Source of the DNA: CAZOHN01 sp964579325
GTDB lineage: Bacteria; Pseudomonadota; Alphaproteobacteria; Rhodobacterales; Rhodobacteraceae
Direction of reading: 5' to 3'
DNA length: 15,859 nt
NCBI GenBank assembly: GCA_964579325.1
Contig: CAZOHN010000068.1
Span: forward strand, 1-15,859
In this document: positions 1 through 10,393 of the stretch, piece after piece
Layout: each line of letters starts with the position of its first letter
Position numbering within the stretch: the stretch's first letter is position 1
Notes under the pieces: generated by a model
Database searches by the model: none
What the model was told of the DNA's origin: nothing
What the model saw: the letters and a program-made list of their open reading frames with translations, nothing else
Program-made: the position numbers and the translations under genes

Positions 1-76
1 CCGCCACCCACACCCCGCTCGCGAGCAGCACCAGCAGGCCGGCAGCGAGCAGGGGGCCGAGGAATCCGGCATCCAC
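1..76 (-). CDS. Possible start of a TRAP transporter large permease (DctM-like), partial
   Basis: Read on the minus strand from a GTG at 76, the frame stays open to the window edge. It encodes about 25 residues: a short polar start (M-D-A-G) and then one strongly hydrophobic helix, GFLGPLLAAGLLVLLASG, followed by VWVA. The ASGVWVA pattern resembles, from memory, the first transmembrane helix of TRAP-type large permeases, inner-membrane proteins that import organic acids with a periplasmic binding protein. A GAGGAA ribosome site lies at 87-92, ten bases before the GTG, and an upstream stop codon (TGA at 93-91) gives normal operon spacing. With only 25 residues the family call is tentative; another membrane protein is possible. 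It reads away from glgX. Confidence 0.35.
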   Translation of the reverse strand, partial: MDAGFLGPLLAAGLLVLLASGVWVA

Positions 77-90
77 GACGCAGGGCTTCC

Positions 91-120
91 TCAACCCCTC
101 GGGGGCTCGACCGGCCCGTC

Positions 121-121
<1 letters not shown>
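91..121. other. Breakpoint between TRAP-like sequence and truncated glgX
   Basis: GlgX-like sequence begins at 121 with E-G-D-E-L-G-P-T-L-S-F. In the family this is directly preceded by the conserved D-V-V-Y-N-H-T motif of the catalytic barrel. Here the preceding codons read L-D-R-P-V, which does not fit. On the minus strand the same bases read D-G-P-V-E-P-P-R-G-stop (stop at 93-91), a plausible protein tail just before the possible permease start. The change of identity therefore falls at or just before 121. It may be a real rearrangement or an assembly misjoin; the sequence alone cannot tell. Confidence 0.5.
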
Positions 122-1373
<1,252 letters not shown>

Positions 1374-1377
<4 letters not shown>

Positions 1378-3281
1378 GCAGGGCGCTGCTGGACCTTGCG
1401 CTGGAGGCGGGGCTGATGCCCGGTTTCTCGGACCAGACGGGCGTCTGGCGCGAGGCGCCGCCCGAAAGCATGGTCGCGGCACTGGGGGCGCTGGGGATCG
1501 ATGCCGGCGGCGGGGCCGAGGAGGCGCTGTGCGCGCTCAGGGCCGAGCGGGAGGCGCGCGCCTTGCCCGAATGGCTGGTCGTCACGGCGGGCGATACCCC
1601 GCACCTCTGGCCAAGGCACGGGTCGACCGAGTGGTCGGTCGTCTACGAGGACGGGGGTGCCGTGGGTGGGCCGGTCGAGGGAGGCACGATCCGCTTGCCT
1701 CCGCTTCCGATGGGGCGGCACCGGCTGGAGGTTGGCGGGACGATCACATGGCTTCTCGCCGCGCCGCCGCGCCTCGACCCGCCGCCACGCGCATGGGGCG
1801 TGACGCTGCCGCTCTACGGCCTTCCTCCGGAGGGCGGCGGCGGCATCGGCACATATGGCGACCTTGCACGCTGGGCTACGGCGCTGGGTCGGGCCGGGGC
1901 GGCGTTCGTCGGGATCAACCCGGTCCACGCGGGGTTTCCGGGCGACCCGCAGAACTTCAGCCCCTATGCGCCCTCGCACCGGCGCAGGTTCTCTGTCGTG
2001 CATGTGGACGCGGGAGAAGCACCTCAGGACGCGGGCGGGCTGGTGGACTACCCCGCCGCGCTGGCGGCCAAGCGCGCGGCGCTGGAGGCCGCCTATGCCG
2101 CCGGGCCGGGCGAAGTCTTCGCGGCATGGCGGGCAGGGCAGGGAGCGGCGGTCGAAACCTTTGCCACGCATCAGGCACTTGCGGATCGCCATGGCCCCTA
2201 CTGGCACGAATGGCCCGAGGACCTCCGCGACCCGGAAAGTGCTGCGGTCCGCGCCTTTGCGGCGGCGCAGCCGGAACGGGTGGCATTCCATGTCTGGCTG
2301 CAATGGAAGGCGGAGGCCGGGCTTTCGTCCGCGCGCGAGGCGGCGCAGCGGGCGGGCATGGCGCTCGGCCTCTACCTTGATCTCGCGGTGGGCACGCATC
2401 CTTACGGAGCCGAAACCTGGGCGGAGCGGGCGCTGTTCGCGCCGGGCGTTTCGCTTGGCGCACCACCGGATGCCTTTTCGCCTCAGGGCCAGACCTGGGG
2501 CGTGGCGCCGTTCAGCCCGCGTGCGCTTGCGGCGGAGGGCTTTGCGGGATTGGCCGAGACGATCCGGGCGCAGGTCCGGTTCGCGGGGCTCCTGCGGATC
2601 GACCATATCCTCGGCTTCGAGCGCGCGTTCTGGGTGCCGGAGGGCCTGCCCGGCCTTTATGTCGCGATGCCACGGGAGGCGATGCTGGCCGTGGTGCGGA
2701 TCGAGGCTGCCCGCGCGGGCGCGAGCGTCGTGGGCGAGGACCTCGGCAACATCCCCGACGGGTTGCAGGGCGCGCTGGCGGCAAGCGGCGTGCTGGGCTG
2801 CCGCGTGGCGATGTTCGAGCGCGACTGGGGCACGCACGGGTTCAAGAACAGCCGGCACTGGGATTCCGAGGTGCTTGCCTCGTTCTCGACCCATGACCTG
2901 CCGACCTGGAAGGGCTGGCGCGAGGGGCGCGACATCGACTGGCGGGCGCGGCTCGGCCGGTCGGCCGACCCGGTGGCCGAAAGGCAGGCCCGCGCCTTCG
3001 AGGTGGGGGCGATGGATGCCGCGATCGGCGGCGCGGTGGGCGATGTCGACGCCTTGCACGGGTTCGTCGGACGCTCCTCCGCACGCCTCGTCGCGTTGCA
3101 GGCCGAGGATATTCTCGGCCTCGAGGAGCAGGCGAACCTGCCCGGCACGATCCACGAGCACCCCAACTGGCGCAGGCGCCTGCCCGCGACCGCCGTAGAG
3201 ATCGCCGCCGACCCGCGGCTTGCCGCCGCGGCGCGGATCATGGAAAGCTGCGGACGGGCGCAGGGAGGAACAGACGCATGA
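1374..3281 (+). CDS. malQ: 4-alpha-glucanotransferase (amylomaltase), GH77
   Basis: MalQ is a cytoplasmic disproportionating enzyme that moves alpha-1,4-glucan segments between maltodextrins, recycling the short chains left by phosphorylase and GlgX. The GTG start at 1374 gives 635 residues and overlaps the glgX stop in GTGA; AGGA at 1361-1364 is a suitable ribosome site, while the longer open frame from 1266 would run inside glgX. A divergent N-terminal domain (about 1-135) precedes the GH77 barrel. Catalytic residues are visible: nucleophile D410 in LLRIDHILGF, acid/base E455 in VVGEDLGNIP and D508 in FSTHDLPT. YAPSHRR near 198 is the family's substrate-loop region. The stop overlaps the pgm ATG (ATGA), so translation of the three glucan genes is probably coupled. 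Confidence 0.93.
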
Positions 3282-4909
3282 CGATCCTGACGGTCGAGAC
3301 GACCCCGATCGAGGGCCAGAAGCCGGGCACTTCGGGGCTGCGCAAGAAGACGCATGTCTTCATGGGGCGGCACTACCTCGAGAATTTCGTGGAGGCGATC
3401 TGGGCCGGGATCGGTGGCGTCGAGGGCAAGACGCTGGTTCTGGGCGGCGACGGGCGGTACTTCAACGACCGCGCGGCGCAGGTGATCCTGCGGATGGCGG
3501 CGGCCTCGGGTGCGCGCAAGGTGATCGTCGGCCGGAACGCGCTTCTGTCCACCCCGGCAGCGTCGAACGTGATCCGGAAGCGGGGGACCGATGGCGGGAT
3601 CATCATGTCGGCAAGCCACAATCCCGGCGGTCCGGAGGAGGACTTCGGCGTGAAGTTCAACACGTCGAACGGCGGACCCGCCCCCGAGGCCGTGACGGAT
3701 GCGATCTTCGCGGCGACGAAGACGCTGTCGTCCTATCGCGTCCTCGAGGCGCAGGATGTCGAGCTCGGGCGGATCGGGACAACGCGGCTTGGCGAGATGG
3801 AGGTCGAGGTGATCGACCCGGTGGCCGACTACCGCGACCTGATGGAGCGCCTGTTCGACTTCGCGGCAATCCGCGCGCTGTTCGCGGGTGGCTTCACCAT
3901 GCGTTTCGACGCGATGCATGCTGTGACCGGGCCCTACGCGGCAGCGATCCTGGAGGGGGCATTGGGCGCGCCGGCAGGGACGGTGGTGAACGCGGTGCCG
4001 CTTTCGGATTTTGGCGGCGGGCATCCCGACCCCAATCCGGTCTGGGCCAAGGACCTGATCGACCTGATGATGGGCCCTGACGCGCCGGACTTCGGAGCGG
4101 CCTCGGATGGTGACGGCGACCGCAACATGATCGTGGGCCGGGGTGCCTACGTCACGCCGTCGGACAGCCTCGCGGTGCTGGCGGCGAACGCGCATCTTGC
4201 GCAGGGCTACGCGGGCGGCCTCAAGGGGGTAGCGCGGTCGATGCCGACCTCGGGTGCGGTGGACCGGGTGGCGGCGAAACTCGGGATCGGGTCCTACGAG
4301 ACGCCGACGGGGTGGAAGTTCTTCGGCAATCTTCTGGATGCCGGGCGCGCGACGCTGTGCGGCGAGGAAAGCGCCGGCACCGGCAGTGACCACGTTCGCG
4401 AGAAGGACGGGCTCTGGGCGGTCCTGCTCTGGCTCAACATCCTCGCGGTGCGCAAGCAATCGGTCGCCGACATCATGGAGGCGCACTGGCGGGAGTTCGG
4501 GCGCAACTACTATTCGCGCCACGATTACGAGGCGGTGGATGCCGGACGTGCCGAGGAGATGATCGGTATCCTGCGGGGCAAGCTTCCTTCACTGCCGGGC
4601 ACGGAGGCGGCTGGCCTTCGGATCACCAGCGCGGACGAGTTCGCCTATGACGATCCGGTGGACGGCTCGCGATCCGAGCGGCAAGGCATCCGGATCGGGC
4701 TCGAGGGTGGCGGGCGGATCGTCTACCGGCTCTCGGGAACCGGAACGGTGGGGGCGACCCTTCGGGTCTACCTGGAACGGCTCGAGGAGAACCCCGGGCG
4801 GCTTGGCCTCGACGCGGCCGAGGCGTTGGCAGGGGTGGCGCGGGCGGCGGACGTGATCGCGGGTATTTCCGCTTTCACCGGGCGCGCCGCGCCCGACGTG
4901 ACCACCTGA
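3278..4909 (+). CDS. pgm: Phosphoglucomutase (alpha-D-glucose type)
   Basis: Pgm interconverts glucose-1-phosphate and glucose-6-phosphate through a phosphoserine enzyme with Mg2+, linking glycogen to glycolysis and to ADP-glucose synthesis. At 543 residues it has normal length for the eukaryotic-like alpha-PGM branch. The four family sites are all present: active-site Ser in SASHNPGG (S113), metal loop DGDGDR (277-282), sugar-binding loop GEESAG (362-367) and phosphate loop RLSGTGT (484-490). The N-terminal KPGTSGLRKK is typical. AGGGAGG at 3262-3268 sets the ATG, which overlaps the malQ stop by four bases. It is the last glucan gene here; the 91 bases to the amidase hold no clear terminator (a weak CCTTC/GAAGG pair at 4930-4950, no T run), so read-through cannot be excluded. 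Confidence 0.95.
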   Translation: MTILTVETTPIEGQKPGTSGLRKKTHVFMGRHYLENFVEAIWAGIGGVEGKTLVLGGDGRYFNDRAAQVILRMAAASGARKVIVGRNALLSTPAASNVIRKRGTDGGIIMSASHNPGGPEEDFGVKFNTSNGGPAPEAVTDAIFAATKTLSSYRVLEAQDVELGRIGTTRLGEMEVEVIDPVADYRDLMERLFDFAAIRALFAGGFTMRFDAMHAVTGPYAAAILEGALGAPAGTVVNAVPLSDFGGGHPDPNPVWAKDLIDLMMGPDAPDFGAASDGDGDRNMIVGRGAYVTPSDSLAVLAANAHLAQGYAGGLKGVARSMPTSGAVDRVAAKLGIGSYETPTGWKFFGNLLDAGRATLCGEESAGTGSDHVREKDGLWAVLLWLNILAVRKQSVADIMEAHWREFGRNYYSRHDYEAVDAGRAEEMIGILRGKLPSLPGTEAAGLRITSADEFAYDDPVDGSRSERQGIRIGLEGGGRIVYRLSGTGTVGATLRVYLERLEENPGRLGLDAAEALAGVARAADVIAGISAFTGRAAPDVTT

Positions 4910-5000
4910 GCCCGACGGAGGCCGGCGGCCCTTCGGTGACCCCGGGAAGGCGGAAGCAGCGAGACGATCAGGGGCGCGGTGGCGCAGGGGAGATGGGCCG

Positions 5001-6476
5001 ATGATCGGCTACGAGGACTACGACGCGACGGGGCTTGCCGCGCTTGTCGAGGATGGTGCGGTGACGGCGGGCGAGTTGCTGGATGCCGCACTCGACCGCG
5101 TGGAGGCGCTCAATCCGGCGCTCAATGCCGTTGTGCTGATGCGCGAGGAGATCGCGCGGCGTGCCATCGCGCAGGGCCTGCCGGACGGGCCGTTCAAGGG
5201 CGTGCCGTTTCTCATCAAGGACCTCGGGTGCGAGGCGGTGGATTTCCCGTCGCATTGCGGCTCGCGGATGGCGTTGAACTCGACCTACGACCGCGACAGC
5301 GCGATCTTCGAGCGTATCCGCGCGGCGGGCCTTGTGACATTTGGCCGGACCACCTCACCCGAGGGCGGGATCGGGCCGGCGACGGAAGCGGCGGTCTATG
5401 GCGGGCCGACCCGCAACCCGTGGAATCTGCGCCATACCTCGGGCGGATCGTCCGGGGGCGCCGGCGCCGCCGTGGCGGCCGGGATCGTGCCTGCGGCGCA
5501 CGGATCGGATGGCGGCGGCTCGGTGCGCATCCCGGCCTCGTCCTGCGGGCTTTTCGGGTTCAAGGCCACGCGCGGGCGCTTTCCCGACGGGCCCTATGCG
5601 GGAGAGGGATGGGCGGGCATGGCGATCGACGGGTTCCTCACCCGGTCGGTGCGGGATGCCGCGCGCCTTATGGATGCCTGCGCGGGTGCCGACCTCGGCG
5701 CGCCCTACTGGGCGCCGCCGCTTGCGGAGGGATACTTCGCCGCCATTGCGCGGCCACCCCTCCGGATGCGCGTGGCACTCTGCACCACGACCTTCGACGG
5801 TCGCCCGGTCCACCCGGAGTGTCGCGCCGCCGCAGAGGAGACGGGGCGCCTGCTCGCGGCGTTGGGCCACGAGGTCGAGGAGGCGCGGCCTGAGGCGGCA
5901 GACCATATCGGCATGATGCGGGCCTGGACGCGGATCGTGGCCTGCGGCACCGCGCTTTCGGTCCGGTCCGATCTTGCCGAGTTGGGCCGTGCGCTACACG
6001 AGGACGACGTGGAGCCGGTGACGCGAAGCGCGATAGCCTATGCCGAGGGGATCAGCGGGGCCGACTACCTGGCGTCAGTTGGAAAGGTCCACGCCTACGG
6101 CCGTCAGATGGCGGCGTTCCTCGAGGGCTACGAAGTCCTCGTCTCTCCCACGCTGGCCGAGCCGCCGGCGGAGGTGGGCCGGTTCTCGCATGCGGTGCAG
6201 GACTACGAGCACTTCCGCATGGGGCCGGGCATGGTGTTCGACTACTCGCCCTTCTGCGCGCCCTTCAACGCCAGCGGCCAGCCTGCGGCATCGCTTCCGC
6301 TGCACTGGACCCCCGAGGGGCTGCCGGTCGGTGTGCAGATCGCGGCCCGGTTCGGCGCCGACGAGGACCTGATCGCACTTTGCCGCGAAATCGAGCAGGA
6401 GGCCCCGTGGTTCCATCGCCGACCGCCCGTCCGCATCGACAGGGTTGCCAAACCGACGGCCAGCGGCGCAATCTGA
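5001..6476 (+). CDS. Amidase-signature family hydrolase, possible polyamine-amide amidase
   Basis: This is a 491-residue member of the amidase-signature family (GatA/FAAH/NylA fold), enzymes that hydrolyse C-N amide bonds with a Ser-cisSer-Lys triad. The triad is complete: K73 in LIKDLG, S150 in TSGGSSGG and nucleophile S174 in SDGGGSVRIPA. The S150-to-S174 distance of 24 matches characterised members. No signal peptide is seen, so it should be cytoplasmic. It does not look like GatA: no gatB or gatC is nearby, and the C-terminal half (FRMGPGMVFDYSPFCAPFNASGQPA, positions about 400-424, in broad form) follows the general amidase pattern. AGGGGAG at 4986-4992 supports the ATG. It stands 27 bases before a polyamine ABC operon, so the substrate may be an imported N-acylated or amide-containing amine; that is inference. 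Related enzymes act on varied amides, including cyclic nylon oligomers. Confidence 0.85.
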   Translation: MIGYEDYDATGLAALVEDGAVTAGELLDAALDRVEALNPALNAVVLMREEIARRAIAQGLPDGPFKGVPFLIKDLGCEAVDFPSHCGSRMALNSTYDRDSAIFERIRAAGLVTFGRTTSPEGGIGPATEAAVYGGPTRNPWNLRHTSGGSSGGAGAAVAAGIVPAAHGSDGGGSVRIPASSCGLFGFKATRGRFPDGPYAGEGWAGMAIDGFLTRSVRDAARLMDACAGADLGAPYWAPPLAEGYFAAIARPPLRMRVALCTTTFDGRPVHPECRAAAEETGRLLAALGHEVEEARPEAADHIGMMRAWTRIVACGTALSVRSDLAELGRALHEDDVEPVTRSAIAYAEGISGADYLASVGKVHAYGRQMAAFLEGYEVLVSPTLAEPPAEVGRFSHAVQDYEHFRMGPGMVFDYSPFCAPFNASGQPAASLPLHWTPEGLPVGVQIAARFGADEDLIALCREIEQEAPWFHRRPPVRIDRVAKPTASGAI

Positions 6477-6503
6477 TCAAAACGGGACAACAGGGATGAT
6501 CGA

Positions 6504-7586
6504 GTGAGCGAAGGGGTGGCCGTAGAGGCCCGGAACGTCGTGAAGGCCTTCGGGTCGGGCGAGAGCGCCGTTCGGGCGCTGGACGATGTTTCAGTCGCGA
6601 TCCGCAAGGGCGAGTTCTTCACCCTTCTCGGCCCCTCCGGCTGCGGCAAGACCACGCTCTTGCGCTGCATCGCGGGCTTCGAGACGCCAACCTCCGGCAC
6701 GATCCTTCTGTCGGGGCGCGACATCACGGCCGAGCCGCCGAACCGCAGGCCGGTCAACACGGTGTTCCAGTCCTACGCGCTGTTTCCGCACCTGACCGTT
6801 GCCCAGAATATCGGCTTCGGGCTCGAGATGCTGGGCCGGCCTGCGACGGAGGTTCGGGCGACGGTCGAGCGGATGCTGGCGCTGGTGAAGATGGATGCCA
6901 TGGCAGGCCGAAAGCCGCAGCAGCTTTCGGGCGGCCAGCAGCAGCGGGTTGCGCTGGCGCGTGCGCTGGCGCCGGCACCGGAAGTGCTGCTTCTGGACGA
7001 GCCGCTCTCGGCGCTCGATCTCAAGCTGCGCAAGGAGATGCAGAGCGAACTCAAGCGGTTGCAGCACGAGACCGGGATCACCTTCGTCTTCGTGACGCAT
7101 GACCAGGAAGAAGCGCTTACCATGTCCGACCGGATCGGGGTGATGAGCACGGGACAACTCCTGCAGGTCGGCGATCCGCGCGAGATCTACAATCACCCGG
7201 TCAACCGCTTCGTCGCGGACTTCATCGGCGAGACGAACTTCCTCGTGGGTCGCATGGAGGGCACTGCGGTCGTGCTGGGCACGGGAGAGCGGGTCGAGGT
7301 TGCCGAGCAGGTCCGCGATGGCCGCGCGCCTGGGGCAAGCGTGACCCTCGCGGTGCGGCCCGAACAGGTCCGGGTCGTGGCGCCGGACGCGCCGGGAAGC
7401 CTCAGCGCGACGGTGGCCGACACGGTCTATTTCGGCACCGATACGCATTGCCACCTGCACCTCGTCGACGGGACGGAGGTTGTCGCGCGGTTGCAGTCAC
7501 CGCCTTCGGGCGATGTTGGCCTCACTGCGGGCGCACGGGTCGGGCTGCACTTCGCGGATGGCGCGGTACAGCTTCTGGAGGGCTAG
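6504..7586 (+). CDS. potA: Polyamine ABC transporter ATP-binding protein (PotA-like)
   Basis: This is the ATPase of a spermidine/putrescine-type importer, on the cytoplasmic face of the inner membrane. In its 360 residues the order is Walker A GPSGCGKT (43-50), Q-loop Q89 in VFQSYALFPH, signature LSGGQQQRVALARAL (from 141), Walker B VLLLDE (161-166), D-loop SALD and switch H199 in VTHDQEEAL. A C-terminal TOBE-type regulatory domain (about 235-360) follows, with LAVRPEQVRVV typical of PotA/FbpC proteins. The start is a GTG at 6504 with AGGGA at 6492-6496; an ATG at 6496 opens only a three-codon frame. The permease gene follows after three bases, so the two are surely co-transcribed. Iron or 2-aminoethylphosphonate ATPases look similar; the binding protein downstream decides for polyamines. 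Confidence 0.93.
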   Translation: MSEGVAVEARNVVKAFGSGESAVRALDDVSVAIRKGEFFTLLGPSGCGKTTLLRCIAGFETPTSGTILLSGRDITAEPPNRRPVNTVFQSYALFPHLTVAQNIGFGLEMLGRPATEVRATVERMLALVKMDAMAGRKPQQLSGGQQQRVALARALAPAPEVLLLDEPLSALDLKLRKEMQSELKRLQHETGITFVFVTHDQEEALTMSDRIGVMSTGQLLQVGDPREIYNHPVNRFVADFIGETNFLVGRMEGTAVVLGTGERVEVAEQVRDGRAPGASVTLAVRPEQVRVVAPDAPGSLSATVADTVYFGTDTHCHLHLVDGTEVVARLQSPPSGDVGLTAGARVGLHFADGAVQLLEG

Positions 7587-7589
7587 GCG

Positions 7590-8501
7590 GTGGGGATCGA
7601 GACAGAACAGGCGAGGGCGCGGCAGGTTGCCCGCAACGGCTGGCTTCTGTCTTCGCCTGCGCTCTTTGTCCTGACCATTGCGGCAGCCGGGCCGCTTCTG
7701 GTGATGGCGCTCTATTCGTTCCTCACGGCGGGACAGTACGGCAACGTCGAATGGAAGTTCTCGATCCAGGGCTGGTTCCAGGTCTTCTTCCAGCGCGACA
7801 TCTTCGACGACACGGTGACGCTGGCCGACGCGCACCTGACGATCTTCTGGCGTTCGGTGAAGCTGTCGCTGATGACGACGGCGATCACTTTCGCGCTTGG
7901 CTTTCCGACCGCCTGGTTCATCGCCACCCGGTCGCCAAAGGCGCGGGCGATGTGGCTTTTCCTGATCACAATCCCGTTCTGGACGAACCTGCTGATCCGC
8001 ACCTTCGCGATCAACGAGTTGATCCGCAACGAGGGCATCCTGAATTCGCTCCTGATCTGGGCGGGGCTGATCACGGAGCCGATCCAGATCCTCTACACCG
8101 ACACCGCCGTGCTGATCGGCATGGCCTATGTCTATCTTCCCCTCATGGTGCTGCCGCTGTTCGCCGCGATCGACCGGTTCGACATGCGGCTGCTGGAGGC
8201 GGGCTATGACCTCTACGCATCGCGGATGACGCTCTTGCGAAGGATTATCCTCCCCATCGTCAAGCCGGGCGTGGTGGCGGGATCGATCCTGGTCTTCGTG
8301 CCGTCGCTCGGGGCCTACGTCACCCCGCGAATACTGGGTGGCGGCCGTAACATGATGATCGGCAACTTCATCGAGCTTCAGTTCGGACAGGGGCGGAACT
8401 GGCCGCTGGGCGCGGCGCTGTCGATGGTTCTGCTGTTCATCGTGATGGCGGCTCTCCTGATCTATGTCCGGGCGGCGAACCGGGACGGGCCGCATGGTTA
8501 G
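7590..8501 (+). CDS. potB: Polyamine ABC transporter permease 1 (PotB-like)
   Basis: This is a 303-residue inner-membrane permease of the importer. A first helix (about 25-50, LFVLTIAAAGPLLVMALYSF) is followed by a periplasmic segment and a core of further helices. The cytoplasmic EAA loop that docks on the ATPase begins at E203 (EAGYDLYASRMTLLRRIILP) and has the conserved Leu-Pro end. PSLGAYVTPRILGG and the GRNWPLGAALSM stretch are characteristic of the PotB/PotH group. GTG at 7590 is used, with GGAGG at 7578-7582 lying inside the end of the ATPase gene. It overlaps the next permease gene by eight bases if that gene starts at 8494. It would pair with the second permease to form the translocation path. 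Confidence 0.93.
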   Translation: MGIETEQARARQVARNGWLLSSPALFVLTIAAAGPLLVMALYSFLTAGQYGNVEWKFSIQGWFQVFFQRDIFDDTVTLADAHLTIFWRSVKLSLMTTAITFALGFPTAWFIATRSPKARAMWLFLITIPFWTNLLIRTFAINELIRNEGILNSLLIWAGLITEPIQILYTDTAVLIGMAYVYLPLMVLPLFAAIDRFDMRLLEAGYDLYASRMTLLRRIILPIVKPGVVAGSILVFVPSLGAYVTPRILGGGRNMMIGNFIELQFGQGRNWPLGAALSMVLLFIVMAALLIYVRAANRDGPHG

Positions 8502-9294
8502 GGGCTTTTCCGTCACCACTCTGCCGGGCTTCGCGACGATCGCTGTGGCGGTCTTCATCGCGCTCTATGCGCCGATCGTGACACTGGTGGGATACTCCTT
8601 CAACGACGCCAACTCGATCGCCGTCTGGGGCGGTTTCTCGCTGCGCTGGTACGAGGTGGCCTGGAACAACAGGGCGGTTCAGGAGGCGACGGTGCGGTCG
8701 CTGGTCATCGCCGTCTCGGCCGCGTTCATCGCCACGACGCTTGCCACGATGGCCGCGCTTGGCACCACGCGGCGGGGCAGTTTCAAGGGGCAGACCTTCA
8801 TCTACGTGATGATCAATCAGCCCCTGATGGTGCCCGAGATCGTGACGGCCGTGGCGCTCCTGATCGTGTTCGCTTCGGTGAAGGTGGCGACGGGCTATAC
8901 CGGGCTCGGCTACCTGATCCTGGCGCATTCGGCCTTCTGCATTCCGTTTGCCTACCTGCCGATCCGCGCGCGGCTGGAAGGCATGGATACCACGCTCGAG
9001 ACGGCAGCCGCCGACCTCTACGCCACGCCCTGGCTTACGTTCCGGCGGGTGACGCTGCCGTTGATGGCACCGGGCATCGCGGCGGGCGCGATGCTGTCGT
9101 TCGTGATCTCGCTCGACGACGTGGTGATTACCGAGTTTGTGAAATCGGCCGGGCAGGATACCCTGCCGACCTACATGCTGGGCCAGATGCGCCGGGCGAT
9201 CACGCCGGAGGTCAACGCGATCTCGACGGCGCTGCTTGGCCTGACGGTCCTGCTGCTGACCGCATTCTTCCTTCTCAGCCGAAAGCGGACCTGA
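8494..9294 (+). CDS. potC: Polyamine ABC transporter permease 2 (PotC-like)
   Basis: This is the second inner-membrane permease, 266 residues from ATG 8494. The first helix (about 7-30, containing TIAVAVFIALYAPIVTLVGY) is followed by SFNDANS and GGFSLRWYE, standard for PotC/PotI proteins. The EAA loop begins at E169 (ETAAADLYATPWLTFRRVTLP), then the motif SFVISLDDVVITEF, also typical. A longer in-frame start exists at ATG 8464, but it lacks a ribosome site and would lengthen the overlap with the first permease from 8 to 38 bases, adding a polar Gly/Arg-rich leader; 8494 gives a normal N-terminus. Neither start has a strong Shine-Dalgarno, so translation probably relies on coupling to the upstream gene. 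Confidence 0.92.
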   Translation: MVRGFSVTTLPGFATIAVAVFIALYAPIVTLVGYSFNDANSIAVWGGFSLRWYEVAWNNRAVQEATVRSLVIAVSAAFIATTLATMAALGTTRRGSFKGQTFIYVMINQPLMVPEIVTAVALLIVFASVKVATGYTGLGYLILAHSAFCIPFAYLPIRARLEGMDTTLETAAADLYATPWLTFRRVTLPLMAPGIAAGAMLSFVISLDDVVITEFVKSAGQDTLPTYMLGQMRRAITPEVNAISTALLGLTVLLLTAFFLLSRKRT

Positions 9295-9333
9295 ACCGCA
9301 GAACACCAACGAAAGACCAACAAGGAGACCGAC

Positions 9334-10359
9334 ATGAAGAAGATCCTGATGGCCACGGCGCTGACGCTGGCGAGCGCACCGCTCGCGCAGGCGGCGGGCG
9401 AGCTGAACATCTTCAACTGGGGCAACTACACCAATCCCGAGCTGATCGAGAAGTTCTCGAAGGAATATGACGTCAAGGTCACGGTGACGGACTACGACAG
9501 CAACGACACCGCTCTTGCCAAGATCGAGGCCGGCGGGCACGGCTTCGACATCGTGGTGCCGACGAACACCTACGTGCAGATCTATGTCGAGAAGGGCCTC
9601 CTGATGGAGCTCGACCCGGCGGAGTTCTCCAACCACGGCAACATCGCGCCGGAGTGGATGAACGTCGAGTGGGATCCCGGCCGCCGCCATACGATCCCGT
9701 GGCAGTGGGGCACGACCGGCATCGCGGTGAACACGTCGGTCTATTCCGGCGATCCCAATACCTCGGACATCTGGCTGAACCCGCCGGACGAACTGAAGGG
9801 CAAGATCAACGTCGTGCCCGAGATGTCGGACGTGCTGCCGATCGCGATCATGTATGCCGGTGGCGAGGCCTGCACGACCGACCGCGATGTGCTGCGCAAG
9901 ACCCGCGACATCCTGACCGAGGCGAAGCAGCACTGGATGTCGATGGACTACGGAATGACCGAGAAGCTCGCCAACAACGACGTTGCGGCCTCGGTCAACT
10001 GGAACGGCTCGACGATGCGGGCTCGGCTGCAGAACCCCGATGTGGTCTACGGCTATCCGAAGGAAGGCTACCCGATCTGGATGGACTCGGCCGGTATCCT
10101 CACCGATGCGCAGAACGTCGAGAATGCCAAGCTGTTCCTGAACTTCGTGATGGAGCCTGAGAACGCCGCGATGATCTCGGCCTTCGCGCGCTATGCCAAC
10201 GGCATCTCCGGGTCGGACCCGTTCATGCCCGAGGACATGAAGGACGCCCCGGAAATCGTGGTGCCGGCTGAGCTGGCGAGCGCGGGGCGGTTCTCGCCGA
10301 CCTGTTCGCCCGAGGCGCAGGCGCTCTACACCGCGATCTGGACCGAGCTGCAGAAGTGA
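9334..10359 (+). CDS. potD: Polyamine ABC transporter periplasmic binding protein (PotD/PotF-like)
   Basis: This 341-residue periplasmic receptor captures the substrate for the importer. A clear Sec signal peptide (MKK, hydrophobic core, ...APLAQA) probably ends near residue 20-21. The mature part starts ELNIFNWGNY like PotD/PotF, followed by TVTDYDSNDTALAKIEAG and FDIVVPTN. Residues that line the polyamine pocket in PotD/PotF have counterparts: W29 and Y32, D166 in EMSDVL, W223 in VNWNGS, and W249 with D251 in PIWMDS. An acidic plus aromatic pocket suits a linear diamine or triamine; which one cannot be read from sequence. AAGGAG at 9322-9327, six bases before the ATG, is the strongest ribosome site of the operon, fitting the excess of binding protein usually needed. 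It is last in the operon and ends just before two hairpins. Confidence 0.94.
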   Translation: MKKILMATALTLASAPLAQAAGELNIFNWGNYTNPELIEKFSKEYDVKVTVTDYDSNDTALAKIEAGGHGFDIVVPTNTYVQIYVEKGLLMELDPAEFSNHGNIAPEWMNVEWDPGRRHTIPWQWGTTGIAVNTSVYSGDPNTSDIWLNPPDELKGKINVVPEMSDVLPIAIMYAGGEACTTDRDVLRKTRDILTEAKQHWMSMDYGMTEKLANNDVAASVNWNGSTMRARLQNPDVVYGYPKEGYPIWMDSAGILTDAQNVENAKLFLNFVMEPENAAMISAFARYANGISGSDPFMPEDMKDAPEIVVPAELASAGRFSPTCSPEAQALYTAIWTELQK

Positions 10360-10365
10360 GGGATT

Positions 10366-10389
10366 TCGGCCCGCCTTGCGGCGGGCCGA
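10366..10389. terminator. Hairpin 1 between convergent polyamine operons
   Basis: This is a perfect ten-base-pair stem, TCGGCCCGCC / GGCGGGCCGA, with a TTGC loop, six bases after the potD stop. No T run follows on either strand, so it is not a textbook intrinsic terminator. Its place between two convergent operons suggests a bidirectional terminator or an mRNA 3'-end protecting structure for potD and, from the other side, aguB. Confidence 0.6.
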
Positions 10390-10393
10390 CCCA

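Noticed and set aside
4910..5000. Possible terminator between pgm and the amidase gene
   Set aside because: Only a five-base CCTTC/GAAGG pairing with a long loop and no T run; too weak to call.
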